Assembly: GCF_000730665.1 (NCBI RefSeq)
Contig: NZ_BBIV01000023.1
Span: 1 to 64,000 of the forward strand
DNA from: Pseudomonas plecoglossicida NBRC 103162 = DSM 15088
GTDB lineage: Bacteria > Pseudomonadota > Gammaproteobacteria > Pseudomonadales > Pseudomonadaceae
DNA: 64,000 bases
Direction: 5' to 3'
How positions within the stretch are numbered: the first letter of the stretch is position 1; each line of letters opens with the position of its first letter. Below the pieces are notes generated by a model. That model did not search any database. It had not been told where the DNA came from and saw nothing but the letters and a program-made list of their open reading frames with translations. Positions 1 to 8,586 of the stretch are shown piece after piece. The position numbers and the translations under genes are program-made.

Positions 1-22
1 GCCGGCGATGAGGCCAGTGCAG
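1..22. repeat. Partial REP element at the window edge
   Basis: The first bases (GCCGGCGATGAGGCC) match the arm of the REP palindromes seen repeatedly elsewhere in the window. Only one arm is present because the window starts here. Confidence 0.4.
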
Positions 23-119
23 GTAAAGCGTATTTTCAGCCAATCATGTGCCTTTACCGACTTGCCGGCGTCGAAACCCGGTCCTTACTCTTTATGCGCC
101 TTGCCCTCGGGAAACCTGC

Positions 120-866
120 ATGAACTTCATCCAAAGCAACCTCCACAACCTGCTGGCCATCTGCTGGTTCGCGCTCTGCTGGGGTGGCTATACGCGCTAT
201 GCCATCTGGAAGGGCCGCGACACGGCCTGCCTGGCCAGCGTGTTGCACCTGTACCGCGAAGACTGGATGCGCCGCATGTTGCTGCGCGACAACCGCATCG
301 CCGATGCCAGTGTGATCGGCAACCTGGAGCGCAACGCTTCGTTCTTCGCCTCCAGCACGCTGATCATCCTGGCCGGTATTCTTACCGTGCTAGGGTCTTC
401 TGAGCGTGCGCTGTCACTGCTGGCAGACCTGCCCCTGGTGCAGCAGGCATCCCAAGGCATGTCGGAGATCAAGTTGCTGTGCCTGGCGATGGTCTTCGTC
501 TATGCGTTCTTCACCTTCAGCTGGTGCATGCGTCAGTACAACTTTGCCGCCGTGCTGGTAGGTTCTGCGCCGATGATTGGCGAGCGGCTGGTCAATGAAC
601 TGGAGCGCAAGGCCTTTGCGTCAAGAGCGGCGCGCGTATTGTCCCTGGCGGCCAACCAGTTCAACTTGGGCCTGCGTTCTTATTATTTCGGCATGGCCAT
701 GCTTACCTGGTTCATCAGCCCATGGCTGTTCATGGTCGTGAGTGTTGGCGTAGTGCTGATTCTGTATCGCCGAGAGTTCCACTCCGATGTACTCGACGTC
801 ATGGTATTCACCCCGACGGAGCGTGCACCGACCGAGGCTGGCAAGGAAACTACCGTCAATAACTGA
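120..866 (+). CDS. DUF599 family inner-membrane protein
   Basis: A 248-residue polytopic membrane protein. Hydrophobic segments lie at about residues 8-25, 70-90, 110-135 and 185-220, with the N-terminal pattern YTRYAIWKGRDTACLAS followed by the RNASFFASSTLIILAG stretch characteristic of DUF599. The function of the family is unknown; its location in the inner membrane is inferred from the segments. The ATG at 120 is preceded by GGGA eight bases upstream. An in-frame ATG at 48 would add 24 residues of Pro/Arg/Cys-rich sequence that does not look like the family, so 120 is preferred. It converges on the lipoprotein gene, with a shared terminator between them. Confidence 0.85.
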   Translation: MNFIQSNLHNLLAICWFALCWGGYTRYAIWKGRDTACLASVLHLYREDWMRRMLLRDNRIADASVIGNLERNASFFASSTLIILAGILTVLGSSERALSLLADLPLVQQASQGMSEIKLLCLAMVFVYAFFTFSWCMRQYNFAAVLVGSAPMIGERLVNELERKAFASRAARVLSLAANQFNLGLRSYYFGMAMLTWFISPWLFMVVSVGVVLILYRREFHSDVLDVMVFTPTERAPTEAGKETTVNN

Positions 867-892
867 AACGTTTAATCCAAAAGTTGTAGGCA

Positions 893-925
893 CAAAAAAA
901 CCCGACAATTGTCGGGTTTTTTCGT
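893..925. terminator. Bidirectional intrinsic terminator
   Basis: A run of A, the stem CCCGACAA/TTGTCGGG, then a run of T. The palindrome has poly-A on one side and poly-T on the other, so it can terminate both the plus-strand DUF599 gene and the minus-strand lipoprotein gene. Confidence 0.9.
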
Positions 926-934
926 ACAGCTCGA

Positions 935-1210
935 TTACTGCTTGGCAGGCTCGGCTGGCGCGGTTTCCGGCGCCGGAGTTGCCGGAGCGGCTTCTTCGGC
1001 AGCCTTCTTCTCGGCTTCGGCCTGATCTTTGGCGGCTTCGGCGTTTTCCTTGGCTGCGTCGTTCATTTTATCCTGAGCTTCGCCCATCTTTTCCTGGGCT
1101 TGCTCGGCGTGTTGCTGTGCGTCCTGGGCTTTGTCTTCGCTCGCTTTATCGCAAGCAGCCAGGCCCATGGCAGCAGCCAGCATCAGAGCAAAAGCAAAAG
1201 GTTTACGCAT
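935..1210 (-). CDS. Small Ala/Lys/Glu-rich lipoprotein
   Basis: A 91-residue precursor with a lipoprotein signal peptide: positive N-terminus (MRKP), hydrophobic core and lipobox L-A-A-C with the lipidated Cys at residue 20. Asp follows at +2, which by the E. coli rule would favour retention in the inner membrane; Pseudomonas sorting rules differ. The mature part is a charged, Ala/Gln/Lys/Glu-rich sequence with heptad-like character, then a Pro/Ala tail. It resembles small coiled-coil lipoproteins that are common in Pseudomonas and have no defined role. AAGGAG lies about ten bases upstream of the ATG. It shares the terminator at 893-925 with the convergent gene. Confidence 0.85.
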   Translation of the reverse strand: MRKPFAFALMLAAAMGLAACDKASEDKAQDAQQHAEQAQEKMGEAQDKMNDAAKENAEAAKDQAEAEKKAAEEAAPATPAPETAPAEPAKQ

Positions 1211-1361
1211 GGGGGTGTATCTCCTTGGTGGGATAAGTGACTTGTTCCTTCGAGTTCACGAGTCTGGAATAAGTTCCGCAGAGATTACAGATATATAACA
1301 TCGCGTTCTATATAGACTTTTTATCCTTTTTATGAAGCGCGCAGATAACAGGGAAGAACCG

Positions 1362-1838
1362 ATGAGCGACTCCAGCTTGATGGCCATGGCCGAACGATTC
1401 TTGTCGGCACTAAAACATTGCCAAGTGTTGCAAATGCGTGTGGACCATGCAGATAGCGAAGGCATGACACTGATGATGCCCTGGTCGCCGACCATCGTCG
1501 GCAACCCGCAGACCGGCGCCGTACATGGCGGTGCCCTGACCACGCTGATGGACACCACCTGCGGCATGGCCACCCTGTGCGTGCTGCCGCGCTTCGAGGT
1601 CTGCCCAACCCTGGACCTGCGCATCGATTACATGCACCCGGCCGAGGCGGGCAAGGCAATCTACGGCCACGCGCAGTGCTACCGGGTCACCCGTGACGTC
1701 ATCTTCACCCGCGGTATCGCCTACCAGGATGATCCTGGGCAGCCGATCTGCCAGGTAGTAGGCACGTTCATGCGCCTGGGCCAGGAGATCAAGGGCGGCA
1801 TCCGTTTCGGCAACAGCCTGAAGGAGGGCGGCGCATGA
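1362..1838 (+). CDS. PaaI-type hot-dog fold thioesterase (first of pair)
   Basis: A 158-residue single-domain hot-dog protein. The motif GAVHGGALTTLMDTTCGMA at about residues 47-65 is the HGG signature of PaaI/YdiI-like acyl-CoA thioesterases. Such enzymes hydrolyse aryl- or acyl-CoA thioesters; the substrate here cannot be read from sequence. The ATG at 1362 has GGGAAGAA just upstream, while an alternative ATG at 1332 lacks a comparable site and would add ten residues. The stop overlaps the start of a second thioesterase by four bases (ATGA), so the two are probably translated together and may form a heteromer. Confidence 0.88.
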   Translation: MSDSSLMAMAERFLSALKHCQVLQMRVDHADSEGMTLMMPWSPTIVGNPQTGAVHGGALTTLMDTTCGMATLCVLPRFEVCPTLDLRIDYMHPAEAGKAIYGHAQCYRVTRDVIFTRGIAYQDDPGQPICQVVGTFMRLGQEIKGGIRFGNSLKEGGA

Positions 1839-2317
1839 TTCCCCAGGAGGTTCGCCAGCGCCTGAATGCGGCCCATGCCAAAGGTGACTATGAGCCATTG
1901 CTGGCGCTGATCCCCTACGCCGCCCTGATCGGCATTACCTGCCAGCGCGAGGGCGACGACCTGTTGTTCTGTCTGCCGGCCAGCCAGGACAACATCGGCA
2001 ACCCGTTGTTGCCGGCCATCCATGGGGGGGTGATCGCCGGCTTCATGGAGCTTTCGGCGGCGTTGTACCTGTTGATCTACAGCGAGAGCGCGAGCATCCC
2101 GAAAATCATCGATTTCTCCATCGACTACCTGCGCGCCGGCCTCTACCGCGACACCTACGCCCAGTGCCAGCTATGGCGCCAGGGCCGACGCGTGACCAAC
2201 GTGGCAATCACTGCCTGGCAGGCCGACCGGCAATCGCCGATCGCCACCGCGCGTGCGCATTTCAAGATCGAACCGGAGAAGCCCTTGAAATCATCGGGTC
2301 AGCCCCCATCTGAATGA
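1835..2317 (+). CDS. PaaI-type hot-dog fold thioesterase (second of pair)
   Basis: A 160-residue hot-dog fold protein in the PaaI thioesterase group, with AIHGGVIAGFMELSAALYL as its version of the HGG motif. It overlaps the upstream thioesterase by four bases (ATGA), indicating translational coupling. Low similarity to its partner outside the core motif suggests an old duplication with different substrate or regulatory roles. It precedes htpG by about 70 bp. Confidence 0.86.
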   Translation: MIPQEVRQRLNAAHAKGDYEPLLALIPYAALIGITCQREGDDLLFCLPASQDNIGNPLLPAIHGGVIAGFMELSAALYLLIYSESASIPKIIDFSIDYLRAGLYRDTYAQCQLWRQGRRVTNVAITAWQADRQSPIATARAHFKIEPEKPLKSSGQPPSE

Positions 2318-2386
2318 CATCCGCCGTCAACGCAGGCCAATCGGCTGCCAGGCGCCAACTGCCATCAGATCGGAGTTTTGAAGACC

Positions 2387-4291
2387 ATGAGTGTGGAAAC
2401 ACAAAAGGAAACCCTGGGCTTCCAGACCGAGGTGAAGCAACTGCTGCACCTCATGATTCATTCGCTGTACTCGAACAAGGAGATCTTCCTTCGTGAACTG
2501 ATCTCCAACGCCTCCGACGCTGCCGACAAGCTGCGCTTCGAAGCCCTGGCCAAGCCAGAGCTGTTCGAGGGCGATGCCGATCTGAAGATCCGCCTGAGCT
2601 TCGACAAGGACGCCGGCACCGTGACCCTCGAGGACAACGGTATCGGCATGAGCCGTGAAGACGTCATCGCTCACCTGGGTACCATCGCCAAGTCTGGCAC
2701 CGCCGACTTCATGAAGAACCTCACCGGTGACCAGAAGAAGGATTCGCACCTGATCGGCCAGTTCGGCGTGGGCTTCTACTCGGCCTTCATCGTCGCCGAC
2801 AAGGTCGATGTCTACAGCCGCCGCGCCGGCCAGCCGGCCGCCGAAGGCGTGCACTGGTCGTCCAAGGGCGAGGGTGAGTTCGAGGTCGCGACCATCGACA
2901 AGCCTGAGCGTGGCACTCGCATCGTCCTGCACCTGAAGAAGGACGAGCAGGAATTCGCCGATGGCTGGCGCCTGCGCAATGTGGTCAAGAAGTACTCCGA
3001 CCACATTGCCCTGCCGATCCAGTTGCCGAAGGAACAGGCAGCCGCCGAAGGCGAAGAACAGCCGGCCGAGGAATGGGAAACCGTCAACCGCGCCAGCGCC
3101 CTGTGGACCCGTTCGCGTACCGAGATCAAGGACGAGGAATACCAGGAGTTCTACAAACACATCGGCCATGACTTCGAAAACCCGCTGGCCTGGAGCCACA
3201 ACAAGGTCGAAGGCAAGCTCGAATACAGTTCGCTGCTGTACGTCCCGGCCCGCGCGCCGTTCGACCTGTACCAGCGCGAGGCGCCACGCGGCCTGAAGCT
3301 CTATGTGCAGCGCGTGTTCATCATGGACCAGGCCGAGTCGTTCCTGCCGCTGTACCTGCGCTTCATCAAGGGTGTGGTGGACTCCAACGACCTGTCGCTG
3401 AACGTCTCCCGCGAGATCCTGCAGAAGGATCCGATCATCGATTCGATGAAGACCGCGCTGACCAAGCGCGTGCTGGACATGCTGGAGAAGCTGGCGAAGA
3501 ACGAGGCGGAGCAATACAACGGCTTCTGGAAGAACTTTGGCCAGGTGCTGAAGGAAGGCCCGGCCGAAGACTTCGCCAACAAGGAGAAGATCGCCGGCCT
3601 GCTGCGCTTCGCCTCTACCCATGACGACAGCGGCGAGCAAAGCGTCGCCCTGGCCGACTACCTGGCACGCGCCAAGGAAGGTCAGGACAAGATCTACTAC
3701 CTCACCGGCGAGACCTACGCGCAGGTCAAGAACAGCCCGCACCTGGAAGTCTTCCGCAAGAAAGGCATCGAGGTATTGCTGCTGACCGACCGTATCGACG
3801 AGTGGCTGATGAGCTACCTCAACGAGTTCGATGGCAAGGCCTTCGTCGACGTCGCCCGTGGCGACCTGGACCTGGGCAAGCTGGACTCCGAAGAGGACAA
3901 GAAGGCCCAGGAAGAAGTGGCCAAGGAAAAGGAAGGCCTGGTCGAGCGCCTCAAGGGTGCGCTGGGTGACAGCGTCGCCGAGGTCCGCGTTTCGCACCGC
4001 CTGACCGACTCGCCGGCGATCCTCGCCATCGGCGAACAGGACCTGGGCCTGCAGATGCGCCAGATCCTCGAAGCCAGCGGGCAGAAAGTGCCGGATTCGA
4101 AGCCGATCTTCGAGTTCAACCCGAGCCACCCGCTGATCGAGAAGCTCGACAACGAGCAGAGCGAAGACCGCTTCGCCGAGCTTTCGCATATCCTCTTCGA
4201 TCAGGCGGCCCTGGCGGCCGGTGACAGCCTGAAGGACCCGGCGGCTTACGTTCGTCGCCTGAACAAGCTGCTGGTCGAGCTGTCTGCTTGA
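2387..4291 (+). CDS. htpG: Chaperone protein HtpG (bacterial Hsp90)
   Basis: An ATP-dependent cytosolic chaperone of 634 residues, the usual length in Pseudomonas. It shows the N-terminal GHKL ATPase with the signature YSNKEIFLRELISNASDA at about residues 24-41, the DNGIGM loop and GQFGVGFYSAF, then the middle domain with LNVSREILQ and the C-terminal dimerisation domain. The ATG at 2387 has CGGAG about eleven bases upstream; a TTG nine bases further upstream is not needed. It is followed at once by a strong terminator, so it is probably monocistronic or ends the thioesterase unit. No obvious sigma-32 promoter could be fixed by eye. Confidence 0.98.
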   Translation: MSVETQKETLGFQTEVKQLLHLMIHSLYSNKEIFLRELISNASDAADKLRFEALAKPELFEGDADLKIRLSFDKDAGTVTLEDNGIGMSREDVIAHLGTIAKSGTADFMKNLTGDQKKDSHLIGQFGVGFYSAFIVADKVDVYSRRAGQPAAEGVHWSSKGEGEFEVATIDKPERGTRIVLHLKKDEQEFADGWRLRNVVKKYSDHIALPIQLPKEQAAAEGEEQPAEEWETVNRASALWTRSRTEIKDEEYQEFYKHIGHDFENPLAWSHNKVEGKLEYSSLLYVPARAPFDLYQREAPRGLKLYVQRVFIMDQAESFLPLYLRFIKGVVDSNDLSLNVSREILQKDPIIDSMKTALTKRVLDMLEKLAKNEAEQYNGFWKNFGQVLKEGPAEDFANKEKIAGLLRFASTHDDSGEQSVALADYLARAKEGQDKIYYLTGETYAQVKNSPHLEVFRKKGIEVLLLTDRIDEWLMSYLNEFDGKAFVDVARGDLDLGKLDSEEDKKAQEEVAKEKEGLVERLKGALGDSVAEVRVSHRLTDSPAILAIGEQDLGLQMRQILEASGQKVPDSKPIFEFNPSHPLIEKLDNEQSEDRFAELSHILFDQAALAAGDSLKDPAAYVRRLNKLLVELSA

Positions 4292-4303
4292 GTTGATGCA
4301 CAG

Positions 4304-4330
4304 GAAAGCCCGCTTCGGCGGGCTTTTTTA
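4304..4330 (+). terminator. Intrinsic terminator of htpG
   Basis: The stem AAGCCCGC-TTCG-GCGGGCTT is followed by a run of T, 13 bases after the htpG stop. The TTCG tetraloop makes it a very stable rho-independent terminator. Confidence 0.95.
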
Positions 4331-4370
4331 ATGGCAGCCTTTTTCAAGGTGAGTCCCTAAGGAGTGTTTG

Positions 4371-5096
4371 ATGAGCAAGGTAATCGTCGAATCGTTGGTG
4401 TATCACCTCTCCGGCAAAGCCTATGAAAGCCGCCTGGTCTACGAGCCAGGCGCGTTGGGCCGCCCTGGCCTGGTCATGGCGCCGAACTGGATGGGTATTG
4501 GCGAAGGCGCCGAGCGCATTGCCAAGGAAGTGGCCGAAAAGGGTTATGTGGTACTGATCGCCGACCTGTATGGGCAATCGCTGCGACCGTCCAACGCCGA
4601 CGAGGCGGGGGCGGCGATGATGCCGTTGAAGAATGATCGCGGCGAGTTGCGCAAGCGCATGCAGGAGGCTCTGGCGCAGCTGCTGGGCCAGTCCAAGGCA
4701 TTGCTGGAGCCTGGCAAGGCGGCGACCTTTGGCTTCTGCTTTGGCGGTTGCTGCGCCCTGGAGCTGGCCCGCAGCGGTGCCGACCTGAGGGCGGCGGTGT
4801 CGTTCCACGGCACACTGGATACCCCGAACCCGGAAGATGCCAGACGTATCAAGGGCTCGGTGCTGGTGCTGCATGGGGCTGCCGATCCGCTGGTGCCGAA
4901 GGAGCAGCTGCCGGCGTTCGAAGAGGAAATGAACGTGGCCAAGGTGGATTGGCAGTTGCTCAGCTATGGTGGCGCGGTGCATTCGTTCACCGACCCGAAT
5001 GCCAATGTGCCGGGCAAGATGCAGTATGACCGCCGCACCTCGGAGCGGGCGTTCCGGTCGATGCACAATCTGCTCACCGAAGTGTTCCAGCGCTGA
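4371..5096 (+). CDS. Dienelactone hydrolase family protein
   Basis: A 241-residue alpha/beta hydrolase. The nucleophile motif GFCFGG places Cys at residue 123, the same type of nucleophile (and the same number) as in classical dienelactone hydrolase. Further landmarks are DLYGQS, the Asp region HGAADPLVP and the catalytic His in GAVHSFTDP. No catechol-degradation genes are nearby, so a housekeeping carboxylesterase role is more likely than chloroaromatic metabolism. AAGGAG lies seven bases before the ATG at 4371. Confidence 0.9.
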   Translation: MSKVIVESLVYHLSGKAYESRLVYEPGALGRPGLVMAPNWMGIGEGAERIAKEVAEKGYVVLIADLYGQSLRPSNADEAGAAMMPLKNDRGELRKRMQEALAQLLGQSKALLEPGKAATFGFCFGGCCALELARSGADLRAAVSFHGTLDTPNPEDARRIKGSVLVLHGAADPLVPKEQLPAFEEEMNVAKVDWQLLSYGGAVHSFTDPNANVPGKMQYDRRTSERAFRSMHNLLTEVFQR

Positions 5097-5102
5097 GATG
5101 GC

Positions 5103-5223
5103 AGGGGGCTGCTGCGCAGCCCATCGCTGGCAAGCCAGCTCCCACAGGCAAGGTGTTGTCCGTAAAAACGGCGCGATCTCTGTGGCAGCCAGCTTGCCGG
5201 CGATTGGGCCGCAAAGCGGCCCC
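5103..5223. repeat. REP pair (BIME)
   Basis: Two REP units in opposite orientation (CCATCGCTGGCAAGCCAGCTCCCACAG with an inverted partner near 5183-5213 and GGCCGC...GCGGCC at the end) occupy the gap between the dienelactone hydrolase and pirin stops. Such repeats are extragenic and often sit between convergent genes, as here. Confidence 0.85.
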
Positions 5224-5225
5224 CG

Positions 5226-6089
5226 TCAACGCGGCAACTCGATCCGCGAACTCTCCCCCGGCACCACCGGCCAATCCCGCGCAGCCCACTTCGCCCTGGC
5301 CTGCTCGATCAACGCCGGATCACTCGCCACGAAGTTCCAGTTCATCCGCCGTGGCCCATCCAGCGCCGCGCCGCCGATCAACACCAGCTGGCACTCACCT
5401 TCTGCATACAAGGTGATTTCCTCACCCTGGGCAAGCACCAGCAGGCTGCAAGCCTCGACTTCCTCATCGTCCATCATCAGTTCCCCATCGAGCAGATACA
5501 GCGCCCGTTGCGCATGCTCGTTGGGCACCAGCAGGGTGGTGGCCGGTTGCATCCGTACATGCGCATAGAGGGTAGGGGAGAGCACCGGCACCGGTGACGC
5601 CAGGCAGAACCCGCTGCCGGCAATCATGCAGATACGCACCCCCAGGCTGTCGCTGACCGGCAGGCTGGCCGACGGGTGATGGCTGTAGCTTGGCGCGCCC
5701 TGTTCGAGCTCGCGTGGCGAAGCCAGCCATACCTGCAGCCCATGCAGACGCGAGCCGTGGGCCAGGGCATCGGCGGGGGTGCGCTCGACGTGCGCGACGC
5801 CTCGGCCAGCGGTCATCCAGCTGACATCACCGGGCAACACCAACTGCTCGGAGCCGAGACTGTCCTTGTGCACAATGGCCCCTTCGAACAGGTAGGTCAG
5901 GGTCGACAGCCCGATATGCGGGTGCTGGCGGATATCCATGCCATGCCCCGGTGCATAGTCGGTTTCGAGCATGTGGTCGAAAAACACGAACGGGCCGACA
6001 CTGCGGCACTGGGCCGAGGGCAGCGGGCGCAGGATCGGTTGGCCCTCGACCGACTCGGCGCGTGGGCGGATGACCAGGGGGCTGCTCAT
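5226..6089 (-). CDS. Pirin family protein
   Basis: A 287-residue bicupin of the pirin family. The N-terminal cupin contains the conserved DHMLETDYAPGHGMDIRQHPHIG-type region, with metal-ligand His residues at about 52, 57 and 59, followed by TLTYLFEG and SWMTAGRGVAHVERTP. The C-terminal cupin is less conserved. Bacterial pirins are iron-binding proteins; some have quercetinase activity and others act as redox or regulatory partners. The ATG at 6089 begins MSSPLVIRPRAES and has GGAG just upstream; longer readings run into non-family sequence. The gene stands alone, convergent to the dienelactone hydrolase across a REP pair. Confidence 0.92.
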   Translation of the reverse strand: MSSPLVIRPRAESVEGQPILRPLPSAQCRSVGPFVFFDHMLETDYAPGHGMDIRQHPHIGLSTLTYLFEGAIVHKDSLGSEQLVLPGDVSWMTAGRGVAHVERTPADALAHGSRLHGLQVWLASPRELEQGAPSYSHHPSASLPVSDSLGVRICMIAGSGFCLASPVPVLSPTLYAHVRMQPATTLLVPNEHAQRALYLLDGELMMDDEEVEACSLLVLAQGEEITLYAEGECQLVLIGGAALDGPRRMNWNFVASDPALIEQARAKWAARDWPVVPGESSRIELPR

Positions 6090-6203
6090 GGGAGGCTCCA
6101 GGCGTGGCAGATTGTCCCCAGCATAGCGGTTAGGCAGGCAGAGCTGAACCGCTGCGGGCAGCTGCCGGTCTACCTTGTTGGTATTGGCAAGAGGAAGCTG
6201 CCC

Positions 6204-7208
6204 ATGTTCGGCAAGCTGTTGGCTGGCATGTTGTTGTCTGGATGGCTGTGTGACGCGGCGCTTGCGCGCGACTACCGCTACAGCGATGCCCATCTGCACT
6301 ACGTGGATTTTTTCCAGGAAAGCGAAGGCATGCAGGCGTTGCTCGAGGCCATGGACGACGCTGGCATCGAGCAGTCGATGATCTCGGGAATCCCGGTAGC
6401 CAAGAAATGGCACGAGGATGAACCCAAGCGCCCGCGCTATTACGCCGGCGACGATGCCGATGCCTACTGGTATAGCGCCACCGATACCTATGTGGCAGCG
6501 GCGTTGCTGCAGCTGCCTGCCGCGCAGCGGGAACGCTTTCATCCGTTTCTGAACGGTTTCAATCCGGTGGACAAGAACGCGGTCAGCCATATCCAGCGCA
6601 TGCTCGATCTGTATCCCGGGCTCTGGCAGGGCATTGGCGAAGTCTTCACCCGCCACGACGACCTTACCGCCCTGACCAGTGGCGATACGCCGCGGGCCAA
6701 CAACGAGGCGATGACGCGCATCTATCACCTGGCGGCCGAGCGTGACATGCCAGTGCTGCTGCACTCGAACATCACCTCCAAGCGCGAGCGTAATCCGCTT
6801 TACCTCGCCGAGATCGAAGAGCCCTTGCGCAATCACCCCCATACCAGGTTCATCTGGGCCCATGCGGGCAGCAGCGTGGAGATTCACCGGCATCAGGCGC
6901 ACATGGACTTTCTCTTGCCGGTACTGACGCGCTTGCTGGGGGATTACCCGAACCTGTATGTCGACTTGTCGTGGAGCGTGCTGGAGCCGTACCTGCTGGA
7001 TGACCAGGGTGTGCCGCGCAAGGCTTGGGTCGACCTGGTGGTGAAGTACCCGGAGCGGTTCATGCTGGGCAGCGATGTGGTGGGCAGGTTTGCCAGCCTT
7101 GGCGAGCAGATGCACGGGTTCCAGCCGTTTCTGGATGCTTTGCCGGAAGGGGTGGCGAACAAGGTGGCGAGGGACAACTTCTTGGCCGTTTTGCCCGGGC
7201 AGCGTTAG
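6204..7208 (+). CDS. Exported amidohydrolase (amidohydrolase 2 family)
   Basis: A 334-residue TIM-barrel metal-dependent hydrolase. The first ~21 residues are a signal peptide with likely cleavage after DAALA, so the enzyme should be periplasmic. The mature protein begins with DAHLHYVDFF, the H-x-H metal motif of amidohydrolases, and has later barrel ligands in LLHSNI and WAHAGSS and the Asp region LGSDVVGRF. Members of this family hydrolyse or decarboxylate small ring or ester substrates; the substrate is not predictable. GAGGAA lies seven bases upstream of the ATG at 6204. It is divergent from pirin. Confidence 0.85.
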   Translation: MFGKLLAGMLLSGWLCDAALARDYRYSDAHLHYVDFFQESEGMQALLEAMDDAGIEQSMISGIPVAKKWHEDEPKRPRYYAGDDADAYWYSATDTYVAAALLQLPAAQRERFHPFLNGFNPVDKNAVSHIQRMLDLYPGLWQGIGEVFTRHDDLTALTSGDTPRANNEAMTRIYHLAAERDMPVLLHSNITSKRERNPLYLAEIEEPLRNHPHTRFIWAHAGSSVEIHRHQAHMDFLLPVLTRLLGDYPNLYVDLSWSVLEPYLLDDQGVPRKAWVDLVVKYPERFMLGSDVVGRFASLGEQMHGFQPFLDALPEGVANKVARDNFLAVLPGQR

Positions 7209-7217
7209 CTGTTGCCT

Positions 7218-7290
7218 TTGCTGGCCTATCGCTGGCAAGCCAGCTCCCACAAGTCCAGTAGGAGCCGGCTTGCCGGCGATAGGGCCGGTA
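7218..7290. repeat. REP pair (BIME)
   Basis: CTATCGCTGGCAAGCCAGCTCCCAC is followed by the inverted GGAGCCGGCTTGCCGGCGATAGGG. It lies between the convergent amidohydrolase and fabB genes. Confidence 0.85.
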
Positions 7291-7310
7291 CAGACAAGCA
7301 CAAACGAAAA

Positions 7311-7335
7311 CGCCCCGAACCAGTCGGGGCGTCTT
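7311..7335 (-). terminator. Terminator of the fabAB operon
   Basis: The stem CGCCCCGA/TCGGGGCG with loop ACCAG lies about 20 bp past the fabB stop. In the minus direction it is followed by TTTTCG, fitting a rho-independent terminator. Confidence 0.8.
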
Positions 7336-7354
7336 CAACTACAGCAGCGAGGCC

Positions 7355-8575
7355 TTACTTGCCTTCCCAGCGCTTGAGCACCAGGGTGGCGTTGGTGCCG
7401 CCAAAGCCGAAGCTGTTGCTCATGACCGTGTCGATCTTCGCGTTCTCTTCGGTCTTGCGCAGTACCGGCAGGTCGGCGACCTCAGGGTCCAGCTCGTCGA
7501 TGTTGGCGGAGCCGGCGATGAAGTTGTTCTCCATCATCAGCAGGCAGTAGATCGCCTCGTGCACGCCAGCGGCGCCCAGCGAGTGGCCCGACAGGCTCTT
7601 GGTCGAGCTGATCTTCGGTGCCTTGTCGCCGAACACTTCACGCACACCCTTCATCTCGGCAACGTCACCGACCGGGGTCGAGGTGCCGTGGGTGTTCAGG
7701 TAGTCGATCGGGGTGTCGACGGTGGACAGGGCCTGCTGCATGCAGCGGATGGCACCTTCGCCGCTCGGGGCAACCATGTCGTAGCCGTCGGAGGTCGCGC
7801 CGTAGCCGACGATTTCGGCGTAGATCTTGGCGCCACGGGCCAGGGCGTGTTCCAGCTCCTCGACCACGACCATGCCGCCGCCGCCCGCGATGACGAAACC
7901 GTCGCGGTCAGCATCGTAGGCGCGCGAGGCCAGTTCCGGGGTTTCGTTGCGCTTGGTCGACAGGGCGCCCATGGCATCGAACAGGAACGACTGGCTCCAG
8001 TGCTCTTCTTCACCGCCACCGGCGAAGACAATGTCCTGCTTGCCCCACTGGATCTGCTCCAGGGCGGTGCCGATGCAGTGAGCGGAAGTGGCGCAGGCCG
8101 ACGAGATCGAGTAGTTGATGCCCTTGATCTTGAACGGGGTGGCCAGGCACGCCGACACGGTGCTGCCCATGGTGCGGGTGACACGGTAAGGGCCGACGCG
8201 CTTGACGCCTTTCTCGCGCAGGGTGTCCAGCGCTTCCATCTGGTTCAGGGTCGAGGCGCCGCCGGAGCCAGCCACCAGGCCGGTACGCGGGTTGGACACC
8301 TGCTCTTCGGTCAGGCCGGCATCCTTGATCGCGTCCTGCATTGCCAGGTAGGCGTAGGCCGCGGCGTGGCCGACGAAGCGGAAGACCTTGCGGTCGATCA
8401 GTTCTTCGAGGTTGAGGTCGATGGACCCGGAAACCTGGCTACGCAGCCCCATTTCCTTGTATTCCGGGTTGTAACGGATACCCGGACGGCTGTTGCGCAG
8501 GTTTTCGGTGACGGTAGCTTTGTCATTGCCCAGGCACGATACGATGCCCAGACCAGTGATAACGACGCGGCGCAT
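7355..8575 (-). CDS. fabB: 3-oxoacyl-ACP synthase I
   Basis: Elongating beta-ketoacyl-ACP synthase of 406 residues, needed with FabA for unsaturated fatty acid synthesis. The thiolase-fold catalytic triad is visible: nucleophile Cys in SSACATSAH (about residue 163), His in NTHGTSTPVGD and His in KSLSGHSLGAAG. The length and motifs match FabB rather than FabF. It starts 11 bp after the fabA stop, so the two form one operon. Confidence 0.98.
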   Translation of the reverse strand: MRRVVITGLGIVSCLGNDKATVTENLRNSRPGIRYNPEYKEMGLRSQVSGSIDLNLEELIDRKVFRFVGHAAAYAYLAMQDAIKDAGLTEEQVSNPRTGLVAGSGGASTLNQMEALDTLREKGVKRVGPYRVTRTMGSTVSACLATPFKIKGINYSISSACATSAHCIGTALEQIQWGKQDIVFAGGGEEEHWSQSFLFDAMGALSTKRNETPELASRAYDADRDGFVIAGGGGMVVVEELEHALARGAKIYAEIVGYGATSDGYDMVAPSGEGAIRCMQQALSTVDTPIDYLNTHGTSTPVGDVAEMKGVREVFGDKAPKISSTKSLSGHSLGAAGVHEAIYCLLMMENNFIAGSANIDELDPEVADLPVLRKTEENAKIDTVMSNSFGFGGTNATLVLKRWEGK

Positions 8576-8586
8576 GCGAATAACCC

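Noticed and set aside
2327..4189. A 620-codon open frame antisense to htpG
   Set aside because: It lies wholly opposite a highly conserved gene and its translation is a low-complexity product of GC-rich codon bias, as are similar long frames opposite mltD, fabB, the kinase and the yej genes.
6090..7301. N-terminal extension of the pirin gene to 7301
   Set aside because: The extension is antisense to the amidohydrolase, and pirins start at the MSSPLVIRP position with a good ribosome site.
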